Positions 53,153 to 54,440 of a stretch of 54,440 nucleotides of DNA are shown piece by piece (positions within the stretch are counted from its first letter, which is position 1; the number at the start of each line of letters is the position of its first letter). The translations under genes and the position numbers were made by a program. Under the pieces are notes generated by a model, which saw only the letters and a list, made by a program, of their open reading frames with translations, made no database searches and was not told the DNA's origin. Source of the DNA: an uncultured Ruminococcus sp. (GTDB lineage Bacteria > Bacillota > Clostridia > Oscillospirales > Acutalibacteraceae); assembly GCA_902792115.1 (NCBI GenBank), contig CADAYJ010000031.1:1-54440 (forward strand), written 5' to 3'.

Positions 53153-54352
53153 ATGAGCCTTAATTCCGTTCCGGCAGCGGAGCGTATCCATATCGGATTC
53201 TACGGCAAGCGCAACGCCGGGAAATCGAGTCTTGTAAACGCTGTAACGTCGCAGAGCCTCGCGATCGTCTCCGACGTCCCCGGCACGACGACCGATCCCG
53301 TCACAAAGACGATGGAGCTTCTTCCGCTCGGCCCCGTTGTTATTATCGACACGCCCGGTATCGACGACGAGGGGGAGCTTGGAAAGCTGCGTGTAGAGAG
53401 AAGCTATCAGGCGCTCAACAAAACGAATATCGCCGTTGTTGTCGTCGATTCGTCAGCCGGTATCGGACGCGAGGAGCAGGCTCTTATAGAGCGAATCAGG
53501 GAGAAGAATATCCCGTATATCGTCGCTTTCAGCAAGTCCGATATCTCCAGGCGCGAGACGTCCGCCGGCAACGAGATCGCCGTCAGCAGCGAGACGGGCG
53601 AGAATATCTCTGAATTGAAGGAAATGATCGGCAGACTCGCCGCTAAAGCAGGGGAGGAGCGTCATATCATTTCCGACAAGCTCTCCCCGGGAGACTTTGT
53701 CGTCCTCGTTATCCCCGTAGACAAGGCGGCGCCGAAGGGGCGTCTTATCCTTCCGCAGCAGCAGACGATCCGAGATATCCTCGACGCTCATGCCATGTGC
53801 GCCGTCACCCAGGACGACCGCCTCCCCGAGACGCTTGCGGCGCTCAGCGTCAAGCCGAGGTTCGTCATAACGGACAGCCAGGTCTTCGGCAAGGTCAGCA
53901 AAATGACGCCGGAGGATATTTCTCTCACCTCCTTCTCGATCCTGTTTGCAAATTACAAGGGTAATCTGCGCCTCTGCGTAGAGGGCGTCAAGACTCTCGA
54001 TACGCTAAAGGACGGCGACCGCGTTCTGATCGCCGAGGGCTGTACGCACCACCGCCAATGCGGCGATATCGGTACGGTCAAGCTGCCTGCGCTCATAAAG
54101 AAATACAGCGGCGCGTCGCCCGAATTCACCTGGACGTCAGGCACGGAATTCAAGGAAGACCTCAGCAAATTCAAGCTCGTGATCCACTGCGGCGGCTGTA
54201 TGCTAAACGAAGCCGAGATGCAGTCACGCCTCGCGTCTGCCGAGCGTCAGGGCGTTCCGATCACAAATTACGGCACGGCTATCGCCTACATGAACGGCAT
54301 TTTGAAGCGCAGCCTTTCCCCGTTCCCGGAAATACAGGAGCTTATCAAATGA
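53153..54352 (+). CDS. hydF: [FeFe] hydrogenase maturase HydF (GTPase scaffold)
   Basis: GTPase that carries the assembled 2Fe subcluster and delivers it to HydA. The 399-aa protein has G1 GKRNAGKSS (residues ~18-26), G3 DTPG and G4-like SKSD, then a dimerisation domain and a C-terminal [4Fe-4S] site formed by CTHHRQCGD and HCGGCMLN. ATG 53153 is preferred because AAAGG at 53139-53143 has a 9-base spacing to it, whereas the ATG at 53144 touches that site. Last gene of the hydrogenase block. Confidence 0.95.
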   Translation: MSLNSVPAAERIHIGFYGKRNAGKSSLVNAVTSQSLAIVSDVPGTTTDPVTKTMELLPLGPVVIIDTPGIDDEGELGKLRVERSYQALNKTNIAVVVVDSSAGIGREEQALIERIREKNIPYIVAFSKSDISRRETSAGNEIAVSSETGENISELKEMIGRLAAKAGEERHIISDKLSPGDFVVLVIPVDKAAPKGRLILPQQQTIRDILDAHAMCAVTQDDRLPETLAALSVKPRFVITDSQVFGKVSKMTPEDISLTSFSILFANYKGNLRLCVEGVKTLDTLKDGDRVLIAEGCTHHRQCGDIGTVKLPALIKKYSGASPEFTWTSGTEFKEDLSKFKLVIHCGGCMLNEAEMQSRLASAERQGVPITNYGTAIAYMNGILKRSLSPFPEIQELIK

Positions 54353-54385
54353 TCGCCGTCTTTATAATATGATTCATTTTCTTCG

Positions 54386-54420
54386 CGCCCGAGGGATTCT
54401 GTGACTTCTCTCGGGCGTTA
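54386..54420 (+). terminator. Hairpin after hydF
   Basis: CGCCCGAG (54386-54393) pairs with CTCGGGCG (54410-54417); the tail TTATAG is weak in T. Confidence 0.65.
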
Positions 54421-54440
54421 TAGCAATAAAATTGTAAACC

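Overview
The window looks like chromosome of an anaerobic, spore-forming Clostridia of the Ruminococcaceae/Oscillospiraceae type. Pointers to this are an IspH-S1 fusion gene, spoIIIA genes and a SpoVM-like micro-protein, a 2-oxoacid:ferredoxin oxidoreductase, a trimeric [FeFe] hydrogenase with all three maturases, and AspRS next to GatCAB. Genes are fairly GC-rich, intergenic regions are AT-rich, and many sigma-A-type promoters keep a 17-base spacer. The organism assignment is inference from gene content; no rRNA is present.

Left part (1-12 kb, mostly plus strand): the 3' part of ispH-rpsA (cut by the window edge), ligA, a broken 2H-phosphoesterase gene carrying a small interspersed repeat, spoIIIAA-AB-AC-AD (the operon stops after AD), a Cys-rich small protein, a PLP-dependent methionine gamma-lyase-like gene whose end contains a terminator, and a P-loop ATPase leading a four-subunit 2-oxoacid:ferredoxin oxidoreductase.

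Middle (12-31.5 kb, plus strand): secD-secF behind a GC-rich hairpin leader, a 47-aa membrane protein with a spoVM homologue, aspS-gatC-gatA-gatB (probable transamidation route to Asn/Gln-tRNA), a second copy of the repeat, a uracil-type permease, a large lipoprotein, fakA-like, recG, a D,D-carboxypeptidase, hpf, and an ECF sigma factor with a probable anti-sigma partner.

Pyrimidine cluster (31.6-42.2 kb, minus strand): pyrC-carA-carB-pyrK-pyrD-pyrF-HAD phosphatase-pyrE-pyrB-pyrI, apparently one operon from a promoter near 42.2 kb. As read here pyrC is frameshifted and pyrK has an internal deletion plus frameshift, so the de novo route may be damaged, or the sequence has errors.

Right part (42.4-54.4 kb): two small genes, an AIM24-family gene, a phosphoesterase-like protein with substituted metal ligands, then the hydrogenase block: NuoE-like, NuoF-like and [FeFe] catalytic subunits, a TM1266-type regulator, hydE, hydG, a DUF3592-like membrane protein and hydF. 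With the ferredoxin-reducing 2-oxoacid oxidoreductase this fits fermentative metabolism in which reduced ferredoxin and NADH are reoxidised with H2 release. No tRNA, rRNA, CRISPR array, prophage or complete transposon was seen.
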